64,000 nt of DNA from Furcasterigmium furcatum (Eukaryota; Ascomycota; Sordariomycetes; Glomerellales; Plectosphaerellaceae), in assembly GCA_001599815.1 (NCBI GenBank), contig BCIA01000008.1, positions 496,001 through 560,000 on the forward strand, written 5' to 3'. The notes beneath the pieces are model-generated. The model saw only the letters and a program-made list of their open reading frames with translations. It was not told where the DNA came from and searched no databases. Positions 22,924 through 34,455 of this stretch are shown here, piece after piece; the stretch's first letter is position 1; every line of letters starts with the position of its first letter. Both the position numbers and the translations under genes were made by a program.

Positions 22924-24832
22924 ATGTCGAGCTACAATTACGGGCCCCCTCCCCCGGCTCCCCCCGCCGCCCAGCCCGGCCACTCGGGCTACGGCCAGCA
23001 AGGCGGCCAATACCAACAGCATGGCAGCCCTGCTAGAGGTGCAGCTACATCTCGCGGTCGCGGCGGCTACTCCTCCGGCCGTCACGAATATCACCATCCC
23101 GCCCCTCCTGCCTACGACTACGGTGCCCAGCAGCAGTACCCAGCTCCCAGCTCCTACGCAGCCGCTCCCGCCGGCAGCTACTCCGGCGCCCATCAACAGT
23201 GGGCTCAGGACCAGCGTCAGCCTCACGCCCCTGCACCGCTGTCCAGCGCCAACTACCATCCCAACTATGCTCCTCAGCAGTACGGCCAGGGACAGCCCCA
23301 GCCGCCTCCCGCCCATCAGCAGACTTATGGCGCCCCCCCTCCCGCGCAGGCCCATCACCAGTACCACTACCCAGCCCCTGCGCCGTACGGTTCTCAGCCC
23401 GCCTGGAACGCTCATGAGCAGCAGGCACCCCAGTATGGTGCCCACCCTCGCGGTGGCTACGGCAATGACCGCGGCGCCCCCAGGCCCCCCAGTATGACCG
23501 CACAGGCGGCTCGCCACGAGTATGGCAGCCCGGGCATGCAGCCTCAAGTGACCGGCGGCTATGCCCCTCCTCAGCCATACTCTGATCCTCGCGCTTCCGT
23601 CCCTGCTTACCCTGCCCAGTCCCAGTATCAGTATGCTCCTCCCCCTCCCCCTTCCCACATGCCGTCTCGCCCTCGGGACGGCCACTTCAAGCATGACGGC
23701 GGCCATCATGGCCATCATGGCGGACGTGGCCGCGGCGGTGGCCGTGGCGGCGGTAACAACCGCGGCAAGCAGTTTCATCACGGCGGCGACCGCAATCGCC
23801 CCCGTCACAATGGCCCGCGCCCCGACCATGCCAACAACAACGCCCACAAGCGTGAAGACCGTGACAACTCTGCTTCGGGCAAGAAGAAGAAGCGCAAGAC
23901 TAACACCCTGGGTCTGACGCCCGGCCAAGACTCCGAGTCGGAGGACGACGAGAAGGAGGAGGAGACGCTCCGCAAGCTCCTCGGACATGACGCTCTCCAG
24001 TAAGTTGCTGGAGCGTGCTGCTCTTCCCCTGGAATATGCTGACATGTGCTATAGGGTCTCTGACCTCGCCTCCTACGTCGCTGAGCGCAAGAAGAACTTC
24101 CCTACCGCCGCCCGCGTCAAGGCCAGGAAGGATGCCGAGGTGGCAAACAGCGGCGACAAGCGCGCGTCTGCTCTCGAGAAGCAGGAGAAGATGGCCGAGA
24201 AGCTCCGCAAGCAGCTCGAAAAGGTCGAGTCGTCGATCAAGCGCAAGCGAGAGCAGCAAGATGAGGGCGACGAGATGCGTGATAGCTCTGCATCCATCAA
24301 GTCGGAGGATGACGAGCCTGAGACTCTCTCCACCCGCACCCAGCAGCCCCCCGCACAGGTCTCCTCGAAGAAGGCAGATGTCTCCAAGCAGTGCAAGTAC
24401 TTTGCTACTGGCGGTACCTGTGGCAAGAAGGGCAAGTGCCGTTTTGTCCACGACCCCGAGGTGCGCGCCGCGGCCGTCAAGGAGCAGGAGGCGAACAATG
24501 GCCAGTTGACCATTCAGCAACGTCTCATCCTCAACGACAAGGACCAGGAAGACCTCACCGTCCTGCAGTCCATTCAGTACCTGCGCGAGAAGGGCATGAT
24601 TCCCGAAGAAGAGAAGTCTGCTACCCCCGAGATCAACGGCAGTGCCACCACCCAGTCGCTCCCGCACGGCCTTCCGGCTAAGCCGCCCAGCAAGCGCGAC
24701 CACCGCCAGGCTCCCCGCGAGCCGCCGCCTTCTGCTATCCAGATGGCCAAGACTGGTGCTCCCTCGGGCTACAAGGGCTGGAACCTGAGCGGTTATGGGA
24801 ATTCAGGCCTTAAGTCGGAGGATCTTCCTTGA
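22924..24832 (+). CDS. NUFIP-like CCCH zinc-finger protein
   Basis: Two exons: 22924-23999 and 24055-24832 (GTAAGT donor, ATAG acceptor), giving 617 aa. Residues 1 to about 255 are a low-complexity, prion-like Gly/Tyr/Gln/Pro-rich region with several RGG-type clusters. About residues 255-310 are His/Gly/Arg-rich, then a basic KKKKRK stretch that could be a nuclear signal. At the exon junction lies an acidic patch followed by DLASYVAERKKNFPT, which resembles the NUFIP/Rsa1 peptide that contacts Snu13/15.5K. A C-x8-C-x5-C-x3-H zinc finger follows (CKYFATGGTC...CRFVHD). This suggests a box C/D snoRNP assembly or RNA-binding role in the nucleus; that function is inferred from the NUFIP-type motif. 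Confidence 0.82.
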
Positions 24833-25841
24833 TTGCCTCTCTTTCTCTCGCCTGTTCCTGAGAAACGCGATCAGTCCTTGCCGTTCTGTTTCTGGGCCCG
24901 CTGTTCGACAAGGGCGCGGTCTTTCAAGGTGCACCAAGGATTCTCTATCGTCGTCTTTCACTGAGGCTCTTCAGTCAAGGGTCTCGCTTCAGCGGTCATT
25001 GCATTTGTCCCTTTCTGGTCTGGTTTGGCTCAAGTCAGGGGATTCGGTCTGCATTTCGGCGTGCATCATAAGTCATGGGCAGGACAACGGACGGCGTTAC
25101 ACCAGAGGATGCATTCGGAAAGGGGCAAAAGTTCTTCGGGGTTTCAGCCGCGGCTTGTATAACAACACTGTATAGTATCGCATCATTCTCTGGCGGTCAC
25201 TTTGGCGCCGCAACCGGGCAGAGTTGCCCAGCATCGGATGGCGGTTGGTCCCGGAGAAGGAAAAGGGGACCGTACTATAGAAGGCGATTTCTAGAGAGAT
25301 ACCCACGACTAATCATGTCAGACACATGCGCAGTCATGAAGTGATGTGGGATGCCTCCGTGTACGAATCGAGTCTTGTGTCACTCTTCGCCGTCGGTGAC
25401 ACGGTCCGCAGAGCGTCACGCGAGATGCGGCAGCATGGCGCCATCGAGTCCTGCCGTTGATGGCCGACGTCTCACATCTCACAGATGCAGCCGTCATAAT
25501 CAACGGCCAGTACTCGTCACAAAGATTCAATCAATCTTAAGTAGCGGCTAATGCACTGTAACAGGTTCTGATTCAAAGCATTAACGCCGTCGCTAATGAG
25601 GCCGATGATGATAACTGACGCTCGTCCTTCGACTGAACGTGATGCCCCCTTCCTACTGCCCTCCCTCCGAGCCGTCGATAATGCCATGAGCATAATAAAA
25701 AAACAGAAAGCAAAAACCCTCTTGCAAGAAAAGCCAGTCTACACCGTCTCTCGTGCGATGATGACAAAAGGAAGGCGAAGAGCAAAACATGTAAACGCCC
25801 CGGACCCGTTATAGAGGGTGCCCCGTGGGACGTGGGCGCCC
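24833..25841. other. Intergenic, convergent 3' flanks
   Basis: About 1 kb between the convergent NUFIP-like and SPT2 genes; no coding sequence or RNA gene is supported. Confidence 0.5.
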
Positions 25842-27093
25842 CTAGCGCCTGCTCGACTCGTAGAACTTGCGCTTGCGCTCCTCCTTCTCGGCCTTGAGCC
25901 TGGCCTCGAGGGCCTGTTCCCGGGCGTCCTCCAGCCGGGCCTTGCGCTCGGCCGCGCGCTCCTCCTCGTAGATGTCGTCCATACCGGCTTCCATGTCCGA
26001 TTCGGAGCCGGAGTCGTAGTGGTACCGCTTGGCGCGGGGGTCCTCTTCCTCCTCCTCATCGTCGTAGTCGATGAAGTCGTCCATTTCCTCCTCCTCTTCG
26101 TAGTCCTGTCGGGAACGGCGAGATGAGCCGCCGTAGCGCGGGACGGCGCGGGAGCTGAGGAGGGCACCCCCTGGGGCTTGGGTCCGTTTTGAGCCGGGTT
26201 TGGTGGCTGACGGCGCCGGCCGGGCGGTGCCGGTGTACCCTGTTGTTGCTGTGGCCGCGCGCTTGATCTTCTTCGGCTCTTCTGGGGGCGTGGCCTTCGA
26301 CCTACTGTGGTCTGTTGTGCCGGCCCGAGCAGAGACGCCGTTCTTGGTGCTCCCAGCCGTAGCCGATCGTTGGAGGTTGCCGGGCTTGGCAGCGCTCTGG
26401 GATGGCCTGGCGGTACCGCTGTATCCGGGGCGTGCGCTGGCTTGGGAACCAGGGCCACCTCTTCCAGGGACCCCCTTTCCGGGGACTGGTTTGCCCGAGG
26501 CCCCACGGGGATCCTGCCTCAGGTCGTCCCGGTCCTTCTTTACCGGAGCCTTGTCTGTGACCTTGTGCTGGATCTTGCCGACCTGGCCCATCGATGTCTG
26601 AGCCCTCTGAGCGCGGGCTAGGATTTCCGCGTACGAGCCCTTCTTCGGGGGTGCTGCTTTCGCGGGGGGCCCGGCTGGGGAGGGGCGGGCCGCAGGCGCG
26701 GACGATGGCTTCGCAGGCCTGGCGCCGTTTGTCGGTGCTGCCTTGACGGGGGTCGGACCCGTCTTTGCGGTTGTCGTCGATCCGGTCGTGGAGGGCCGTG
26801 ATGTAAGGGCTGGTCGCGCCGTGGGGATAGTGTTGCCTCCGGCAGGTCTGGTCTCGATGCGGGGTGTCTTCGGCGCATCGCCGCGGAGTTCGTCCGGCGC
26901 CTTTCGCTTCACCAGTGCGCTCATCGGCCGAGTGAGCGTTTGAGATGGCGCCGTAGGCGAAGGTTGGGGCGCGGTGCCGCCAATCTGGGCGAGGAGATCT
27001 CCGATCTGGCCTGGTTGTCAGGATCTGAATGTCACGAGGGCAGGCATATCAAACGGGTCTCGTTCTGGGGAAAAGAGGGGAACATACAGGCAT
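25842..27093 (-). CDS. SPT2: SPT2-family chromatin protein (histone chaperone)
   Basis: Spt2 binds H3-H4 and DNA and helps recycle histones during transcription. Two exons: 27093-27088 and 27005-25842, giving 389 aa. The first coding exon is 6 nt (Met-Pro). Using the acceptor ending at 27006 produces the family N-terminus MPIGDLLAQI; the CAG 6 bp upstream would give a poorer match. The middle is long, Pro/Ala/Lys/Ser-rich and disordered. The C-terminal SPT2 domain (about residues 290-389) has acidic runs, the DDFIDYDDEEEEEDP segment, and a long charged helix (YEEERAAERKARLEDAREQA). It ends in a basic KRKFYESSRR stretch. Likely nuclear. Confidence 0.9.
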
Positions 27094-27849
27094 GGTGACG
27101 AGGAGTACGAGATAACTCGCGAACAAGGTTGAGAATATCGCGCAGTCGTGCCGGCACCTGATGTTCAGTCCTGGGTTAAGTCATCGGGCGTGAAGAGTCA
27201 GAACGATGTTCTGCCGTTTGCTGTATGCAGGCTGTCTATAACGAGTCCAAACTCGGACTCTAACAAGAGCTGAAGATGCCGTACGATCGATACAACGTTT
27301 TGAGCCTGGGGATTCGAGGGTATTCGTCGTCAGCGTCGTCAAAGGACGAGGAGGCGAACAAAGGCGGGTGAAAAAGAAGGCCAAGTTCACCTGTTGGGAG
27401 GAAATCAAACGAACGCCGCTTTCCCTGTCGGCGGCGCCTGCTAAGCACGGACCACGTCCGGATCCTCGGGAAGGAAAGCCAGCCACACCACATGACCAGT
27501 CACATGAGCAGGCGTGGCGCTTTGCAGGAGCCCCGCCAGGAGGGTCGCTAGCGCCCACAGACTTTTGGTGGGCAAAACTCGGGCAACTTTTTCGCGGCCG
27601 CCAATTCCAACTCCATCCCGACTCTTCAACCACTACATCCCATCCAGGACTTGAAGATTCAGTCTCCGCCCAACTTGCGGTTAAATTGATTGACATCTCC
27701 TGTTCTCTCAACAGTCAACAGTGAGTTCCGCCTCCCGCATCGACACCGACATTCCCGCAACGACTCCTGGAGCTGGATCCTGGGCCTTGCAATCCGTCGC
27801 ATCGTGAACATCTTGGACTGACATCCTCGCGCGCAGAAACAAATTCACA
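27094..27849. promoter_or_regulatory. Divergent promoter region SPT2 / RPP2
   Basis: About 750 bp with no coding sequence. It holds the promoter and leader of RPP2, including a likely 5' UTR intron, and on the other strand the leader of SPT2. Confidence 0.55.
27721..27836 (+). other. Probable 5' UTR intron of RPP2
   Basis: GTGAGT donor at 27721, GGACTGACAT branch region and a GCGCAG acceptor ending at 27836 delimit 116 bp, ending 13 bp before the RPP2 start codon. Leader introns are common in fungal ribosomal-protein genes. Inferred from consensus. Confidence 0.6.
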
Positions 27850-28243
27850 ATGAAGCACCTCGCCGCTTACCTCCTCCTCGGCCTCGGTGGCAACGCCAGC
27901 CCCTCCGCCGCCGATGTCAAGGCCGTCCTTGAGGCCGTCGGCATTGAGGCTGATGACGAGCGCCTCGACAAGCTGATCTCCGAGCTCGAGGGCAAGGACA
28001 TCAACGAGGTGCGTTCACCGAACCAAGGATTTTTGACCTGCCACAGAAATACTGACATGTCCGTAGCTCATCGCCGAGGGCTCCAACAAGCTCGCTTCCG
28101 TCCCCTCCGGCGGCGGTGGCGGTGCTGCCCCTGCCGCTGGCGGCGCTGCCGCTGGTGGTGGTGCCGAGGCTGCCAAGGAGGAGGAGAAGGAGGAGGAGAA
28201 GGAGGAGTCCGACGACGACATGGGCTTCGGTCTCTTCGACTAA
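27850..28243 (+). CDS. RPP2: 60S acidic ribosomal stalk protein P2
   Basis: P2-type stalk protein that dimerises with P1 and recruits elongation factors to the ribosome. Two exons: 27850-28008 and 28067-28243, giving 111 aa, the typical size. The N-terminus MKHLAAYLLLGLGGN is the P2 dimerisation helix region. The central part is a Gly/Ala-rich hinge. The C-terminal acidic motif ESDDDMGFGLFD is the conserved factor-binding peptide with its phosphorylatable Ser. The intron splits the protein after GKDINE. It is divergent from SPT2 and upstream of MPS1 on the same strand. Confidence 0.97.
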
Positions 28244-29062
28244 ATACCCCCCTTCCCTCAACGATACCTCACGACTACCGGCACGTTCAAATGCCTGGAC
28301 GGGATTCTCAAGAAGTTACGCACGGAACGGGCACGGATTCTTACATGTCATTGGCGTGGGAAAAACAGGTTGCGGCTTGCGTTCGATATGCCTTGCGGTG
28401 TGTAGGGGACTGGTCTAGAAACGGACAATCAAAAGCCTGGCGACTTCTCTGAGCATTTGGACCAGATGCTGGTGTTGATGGGTGATGTGATGTGATGCGA
28501 TGGGACGACTCGTGATGATGCTGACAGGTGATGCGCAATCGCCAGTGAAACTTGGAGCTCCACCGCGCATTCGAATGGTGGAAACCATCGCGAAGACATC
28601 GTGGTCCTCTGATCGTGACCCAGGCCGCCGCCAACATCCGTGACAGCATCAAATTTGGTGGCAGCCATAACGCTCGGGTAGTCGCATATGCATCAATCGG
28701 GACGACATCTTGCCAAGGAGCGCCCCGCAAAAGGCCGTTGCTCGCGGCAACGGCCAAATCACAGCCATGTCACCTCATTGGCTGCTGCATCCCTGTCCAA
28801 AATACCGATTCCCGACAGGGAAGTCGACGGATGCTGCATCCCTCCACGATCCAAGATTCCAAGGACGCGCCGCATAAACTCCTAATTTCTCTCCCCCTTT
28901 GCACACTCGAGATCATGGACATCAACGACGCGTGAAACATCCCTTACTCGGACGTATCGATCGCTTTTCAACTTGCAAAACCCGGTATCACCGGCGAAGA
29001 GGAAGAACGCGTCTCATAACACGCATCGACGACGACGACGACCAACCACGAGAAACAACATC
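28244..29062. other. Intergenic RPP2 to MPS1
   Basis: About 820 bp; 3' UTR of RPP2 followed by promoter and leader of MPS1. No gene or repeat recognised beyond short TGATG runs near 28475-28525. Confidence 0.5.
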
Positions 29063-31682
29063 ATGTCCGCCGCATCACCGACCCCGATGGGCAACCCCCA
29101 AGGCCCCGGGCTCACTCGAAGAACATCACAACGCCAGGCCCTGAGGAGGCCGCCGTCGAGGTCTCAATTGGCTCGCGCCGAGTCCAATCCAGCCGGCTCC
29201 GCGAAGAAGTCCGACTATCCCGGCAACCCGAATGACAGCTCCGACGACGAGATCCCTGTTCCTATGAAGCTCAGTGCTCTCACGAAGGCGCTGCTCAATG
29301 ACGGCGGCCCCGAGGCCCAGCGTCCCAGCTCGCCTCCTAGGACGAGACGACGCGCCAGCAACCTCGCTGCGGCCACCGAAGAACGACGGCACCTCAGGTC
29401 CGGGAGCGTGCAGGCACACGAGACTAGGTCCTCTCGGCCTCCATCACCACACAGGAGCAAAGGAAGCCGTGAAAACAGCCCCGTACGAAAGCGTGTTGTT
29501 CGGCTGAGCAACACGGCGCGGGATACGGGTCTGGGCCAGGTTCAGCCGGAGAAGCGGAGGTCGATCAGCACGCGACAGGCGTCTCGGGACACCCTCCGCA
29601 CGAGTCGGACCTCGAGCCAGCACGAGACTCGTGAACAACCATCCGCCGATGAGAAGCCCGCTGAGCCCCAGCCGAATGTTTACACTCCGCAAAGCCAGGG
29701 CATGCGCGTAGTGCGTATCTCCGCCTCGTCGGCTAGCAGGAGGAGCGTCAATGGCTCGTCGGTGTCCCGTCGGTCCAACTCGCATTTGGAGTCCGAAGTC
29801 CCTTCTGAGCCCGCCGTGCGGGACAGCGCACCGCCCAGCCATGGCAGCGAGTCACAGGCGCATTCCAACGGCAGCAGGAACGCCAAGGTCGAGGACAACC
29901 TGGCCTTGCAAAGTTCAATGCGTGTGAAGCGCGTTGGCAAGGTCCCTGGGAGCTTTCTTAGCGGGCCTGCCCGCCGTGGGCGCAGGAGGCAGAGCGAGGA
30001 GGAAGCAGAGGCGAATGGCGAGGGTGACGCTTTGGTGTCGAGCCAGGAGCCCGACAGCATCGCTCCCGAGATGGACCACGAGCCCGCGTCGTCGTTCTAC
30101 GGGAACGGCCGCGAGTTCGCCTCCGGGAGCCCGGTTCCTGCTAAGGATTCCTCACGGGCTGCCCACCGCCGACAGCTGTCCAATGCTCTGATGGAGGCCG
30201 CGCAGCCGGCAGCCGAGGACGACTATGTGCCCGAAGTGCATATTCCTTTCAAGCTGCCGGCATCTCGACCAGAAATTCCGTCTGCTCGCGACCAGGAAAA
30301 TGCACCGCCATCAACTTTCAGAAGATCAAAGTCTGGAATCGACCTCCTGCCGCATAGTGAGATCAAGGAGATCCCGAAGCGACCCGTTAGCACCGATGTC
30401 CACAACGTCCGCCCTGCGTCTCCTGAGAGGCAGCCGTTGGCAGCACTGGCACGGAACACACCACACCGGCCAGCCCCTCCGCCGCCGCCCAAGATGTCGG
30501 TCTTGCAGGCCGCCACGTCAACGGCCAACGCCACAACAACATCCCAGGGCGCCAAGCAGAGGAGAAACGTTCTTCGAGTCAACGGCAAGACCTACACGAG
30601 GCTTGACTGCCTCGGCCGAGGCGGCAGTGCCAAGGTGTACCGTGTGACGGCGGAGAACGGGACTATGTTTGCTTTGAAGCGAGTATCTCTCGAGCAGGCC
30701 GATCCTATGACGATCAAGGGCTACCGGGGAGAGATCGACCTTCTTGGCAAGCTGACCACCGTCGACCGGGTTATTAACCTGTATGACTGGGAGATGAACG
30801 ACGAGAAGAAGATGTTAACTTTGGTGAGTACACTCCAGGCCACATCTCTGGGCCATAGCTAACAGCCTGCAGCTTATGGAACTGGGCGAACGAGACCTCA
30901 ACTCCATGTTGAAGGACCGTCAAAACACCGAGACGGCCAAGTTCGATCCCGCCTTTGTGCGGTTCTACTGGAAGGAAATGCTCGAATGTCTTCAGTCTGT
31001 CCACCAGTTCGATATTGTCCACTCGGACCTGAAGCCCGCCAACTTTGTCCTTGTCCAGGGCCGTCTCAAGCTGATTGACTTTGGCATCGCCAACGCCATT
31101 GAGACGGATGAGACGGTCAACGTCCACCGCGAGACACAGATCGGCACGCCCAACTACATGTCGCCAGAGTCGCTCATGGACTTCAACGCCCCTCGCGGCG
31201 CCCGCGTTCCCGGCAGGCCGAAGCTCATGAAGCTCGGCAAGCCCAGCGATATCTGGTCCCTGGGCTGCATCCTGTACCAGATGGTCTATGGCGTTCCCCC
31301 ATTCGGTCATATCGTGAACCAGATGGCCCGCTGCCAGGCCATCATCAACTGGGACCACGCCATCGACTTCCCCTCCCGTGCCATGGGCGGCGTCCCCGTC
31401 CCTCCTTCGCTCATTCGCACGCTCAAGCGCTGCCTCAACCGAGAGATCCACATGCGGCCGACCTCCGAGGAGCTCCTCCACGAAACCGACCCCTTCCTCA
31501 ACCCGGTCGAGCTGCACGACAAGGCCCTGCCGATCGACGAGGACCTTCTGGGGAGGATCATCCAGAGCGTCGTCTCGCGGTGCCGCGAGCGCATGCCCAC
31601 CGAGGCGGAGGCCAAGTCCGTCTGGCCGGGCGCGTACTGGCAGAGCGTGAAGAAGACGACGGAGGTGAACAGGAGTTCGTAG
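29063..31682 (+). CDS. MPS1: MPS1/TTK-type spindle checkpoint kinase
   Basis: Dual-specificity kinase of the spindle assembly checkpoint and kinetochores. Two exons: 29063-30823 and 30873-31682, giving 856 aa. Residues 1 to about 500 are disordered, Ser/Arg/Pro-rich, with many basophilic and proline-directed candidate phosphosites. The kinase domain begins near residue 510: glycine loop GRGGSAKVY, ATP-anchoring Lys539 (FALKR), and the Mps1-type catalytic loop HSDLKPAN with Asp639. DFG Asp656 follows, then the P+1 loop GTPNYMSPES. The intron lies just before the hinge (LMELGERDLN). I chose the start at 29063; an in-frame ATG at 28973 would add 30 Arg-rich residues. It shares the plus strand with RPP2. 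Confidence 0.93.
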
Positions 31683-32286
31683 GATGATTCCGCGTACTAC
31701 GACTGAGCGGGGAGAAAAGCGCTGCGCTTCTGGATTTTTGCTTCTGTTCTGTTCTGTTCCTTAGCCACCCATCCCTCGTGGATGTCATAGCCTTTGGTGT
31801 TGCACGGGATCCCAGCTTGAATCGTCCCCGGGAGCCGGAGGACAAAGTTTGTTTGGCATGGAGTATACTTGCTTTGCTTTTTTCCCTCTCCTTTTTTCTT
31901 CCTCTTTTACTTATTCCCTGAGGCTCGGCCTCGAGTTTATGGTACTTTCTGTTTGGTGTGTTTCGGGTACGCTCGTTACTTGGCATAGATTGGCGTGTGG
32001 GAATACTGGGCGGGAAATCCACTCCTTTGAGCGCCGAACACGGCGTGTTACATGACTTTTTCTGGGTACTCTGCTGTGAAAATGTGAAATGTCTTTTTGT
32101 TTGGTATTGTACATACAGCGTCACGGCTGGAGTCTGATACATGGGTCCCCTCCCGGGATGAGTATTGTTACAGTTTACATCTGGACCTCCCGCCGCCGTG
32201 TCCGTTCTGACATGGCTCCTAAAGACACTGGCTCTGGGGAGGCCTGGTGATATCCACGCCGTGGTCTTACTGCGAGCAGCCCCTGC
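31683..32286. other. Convergent 3' flanks of MPS1 and MRPL49
   Basis: About 600 bp without a gene; pyrimidine-rich stretches on the plus strand around 31735-31760 and 31870-31910 fit 3' UTR and termination sequence. Confidence 0.5.
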
Positions 32287-32922
32287 TCAGTTTCCCTCCA
32301 CCTCCTCGACGGTCTTGACCTTCAGGTCGCTGATCGCCAGCGTCGTGTACCTGTGCTGGGAGCGGACGCGCTGGGAGCGGCGGGTGCGCTGCTTCTTCTT
32401 GATCTTGATGCGGACGGGCTCGAGCTCGGACCCGGTGACGATGGCGCGGCACTCGAAGAGGCGGTCGTCGATGTAGGGGGCGCCCTTGAGGGTGAAGTCG
32501 CGGGATCCGAGGACGGAGGCGCGGTCGAGGCGGAGGACGTCGCCGGGCACGACGCCGGGCATGCGGAAGGGCAGGCGGACGTGGTCGCCGGGCTGGACGA
32601 GGTAGGGGCGGCCGTGGATGTGGACGGTGATGTAGTGGGATGGCTGGGCGGCGAGGAGGGGCAGCAGGTCCCGGACGGAGTCGGCGAGGGGGCGCGCGGG
32701 GGCAGGCTGGGGAGGGTAGAGGGTCGTGATGGGCTTTTGCTGGGAGGGCCGCGGTATTGTTTGTGAGGGCGCTGTCGGGTCTTCTGATGATGGTGTCCGC
32801 TCGACGATGGGGGGTGTGGAATTGAAGCTCCGTCGGGGGAAGAGCGAGGCTGATGGCAGGCTGATGGGCCGTGCTTCCGGGGTGCGAAGCTCCAGGATGG
32901 AGCGGAGGAGTGTTCTGCTCAT
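32287..32922 (-). CDS. MRPL49: Mitochondrial large-subunit ribosomal protein bL21m
   Basis: Mitochondrial L21 of the 54S subunit. Single exon, 211 aa. The N-terminus is rich in Arg, Ser and Leu with few acids (MSRTLLRSILELRTPEARP...), a good matrix-targeting presequence. The L21 domain spans about residues 90-205: YITVHIHGRPYLVQPGDHVRLP, then PGDVLRLDRASVLGSRDFTL, then a basic KIKKKQRTRRSQR block that binds rRNA. The start is the first Met of the domain-containing frame. It is divergent from NSA2, with 335 bp between start codons. Confidence 0.92.
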   Translation of the reverse strand: MSRTLLRSILELRTPEARPISLPSASLFPRRSFNSTPPIVERTPSSEDPTAPSQTIPRPSQQKPITTLYPPQPAPARPLADSVRDLLPLLAAQPSHYITVHIHGRPYLVQPGDHVRLPFRMPGVVPGDVLRLDRASVLGSRDFTLKGAPYIDDRLFECRAIVTGSELEPVRIKIKKKQRTRRSQRVRSQHRYTTLAISDLKVKTVEEVEGN

Positions 32923-33257
32923 GGCGAGGGTGGTGTCGTGGGCAATTGGTGATGCCTCGCGATGGGTTCACACGCGACTCTTGTCGAATGTTGCTTGGGG
33001 TTCCAGAAAAGTTTCGCTGGGACTGGATGCACTGGGCTGCAGGGGCGGAGACCGGAGCGGAGAAAATCCGGTCCACGGTGGTAGGTGGGTGGCAGCGAAA
33101 TTTTGGCTTTGATGTGGGGCGTTGCAGTTTATCGGTATCGCGTCCCGCCACTTTTTTGGTCACCTCGACTCCAACTTCACCTCACCTATCCACCACCGTC
33201 TCCCTCACAACACACATCTTCGCACGTACAAGACGCCACAGAGCGCCAACAGCAAAG
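32923..33257. promoter_or_regulatory. Bidirectional promoter MRPL49 / NSA2
   Basis: 335 bp between divergent start codons of a mitochondrial ribosomal protein and a cytosolic ribosome-assembly factor, so the two genes probably share one promoter region. No element identified with confidence. Confidence 0.55.
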
Positions 33258-34455
33258 ATGCCGCAGAACGAGTGTACGTATTGGCCTGCGATCCCTTCTT
33301 CTCCTCTCCGCAACAGGATGCTAACCCGGCGCAGACATGGAGGTAAAAGCCTTTCCCGAGCCGATCCCGACGACGACCCTCACTGACCCATTCAGCGATG
33401 GCGCAAGCTGCACGGCAAGCGACTCGACCACGATGAGCGTGCCCGCAAGAAGGCCGCCCGTGAGGGCCACAAGCAGTCCTTCGACGCCCAGAACCTGCGC
33501 GGCCTGAAGGCGAAGCTCCGTGCCGAGGAGAGGAGGAAGGAGAAGATCCAGATGCGCAAGCAGATCAAGGCCCACGAGGAGCGCAACGTCAAGACCGCCG
33601 ACGACAAGGAGCCCACCGAGCCCATGCCCTCGTACCTGCTCGACAGGACTGAGTTAGTCTCCCCGGCATACAACGATGGGAACAAGAGGAGAACCGAAGT
33701 GCTGACTTGTTGTTCAGCCCGAAAAATGCCAAAGCAATCTCCAGCCAGATCAAGAACAAGAGGGCCGAAAAGGCTGCCAGATTCTCTGTACCGCTGCCCA
33801 AGGTTCGCGGTATGTCAACTTCAACACCACGTTCTCAGGGTGTATCATTCATTCTGACCCACTTTCAGGCATCAGCGAGGCGGAAGCATTCACGGTTGTC
33901 TCGACGGGAAAGAAGACCCATCAGAAGTCTTGGAAGAGGATGATTACCAAGCCAACGTCAGTTTGAACCTCGTCCAGCATTCTGATCACATGGAGTGGAC
34001 TAACCGTTTCGTGTTTCAGTTTCGTTGGTGCCAACTTCACGAGGAGAGATCCCAAGCATGAACGCTTTATCCGGCCCATGGGATTGAGGATCAAGGCGGC
34101 GCACGTCTCAGTGCCATCGCTGGGAACGACGACCCAGCTCAAGATCATCGCGGTGAAAAAGTGAGCAAGCAGACGGTCTGCGGAAGGATGACTCGTACTG
34201 ATCCTTACCCTCCTAGGAATCCTTCGTCGAATCTATACACCAACCTCGGAGTCCTCACACGCGGAACCATCATCGAAGTTGATGTGAGTGAGCTCGGCCT
34301 CGTGGCCCCAGGCGGCAAGGTAGTATGGGGTAGATGTAAGTCTAAACGGTTGCTGGCGACTTGCGTTTGAGACTTTTACTGACAGTTCTTCAGATGCACA
34401 GATCACGAACAATCCAGACATGGATGGAACCTGCAATGCGGTGTTGCTGGAGTGA
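33258..34455 (+). CDS. NSA2: Ribosome biogenesis protein Nsa2 (eight exons, 8-nt microexon)
   Basis: Nsa2 is a nucleolar assembly factor of pre-60S particles needed for 27S rRNA processing. Eight exons: 33258-33273, 33335-33342, 33396-33652, 33718-33809, 33869-33956, 34020-34160, 34217-34335 and 34394-34455. All phases agree and give 260 aa, matching the strongly conserved family length (261). Exon 2 is only 8 nt; it is flanked by a GCTAAC branch and CAG acceptor upstream and a GTAAAA donor downstream, and without it the conserved MPQNEY start cannot be joined to the WRKLHGKRLD segment. Further landmarks are the basic coiled N-terminal half and the C-terminal beta domain (NPDMDGTCNAVLLE terminus). 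It has the highest intron density in the window. Confidence 0.95.

Noticed and set aside
22903..24045. 380-codon minus-strand frame across the NUFIP-like gene
   Set aside because: Antisense of the low-complexity Gly/Pro/Gln region; the plus-strand product has a coherent zinc finger and NUFIP-like peptide.
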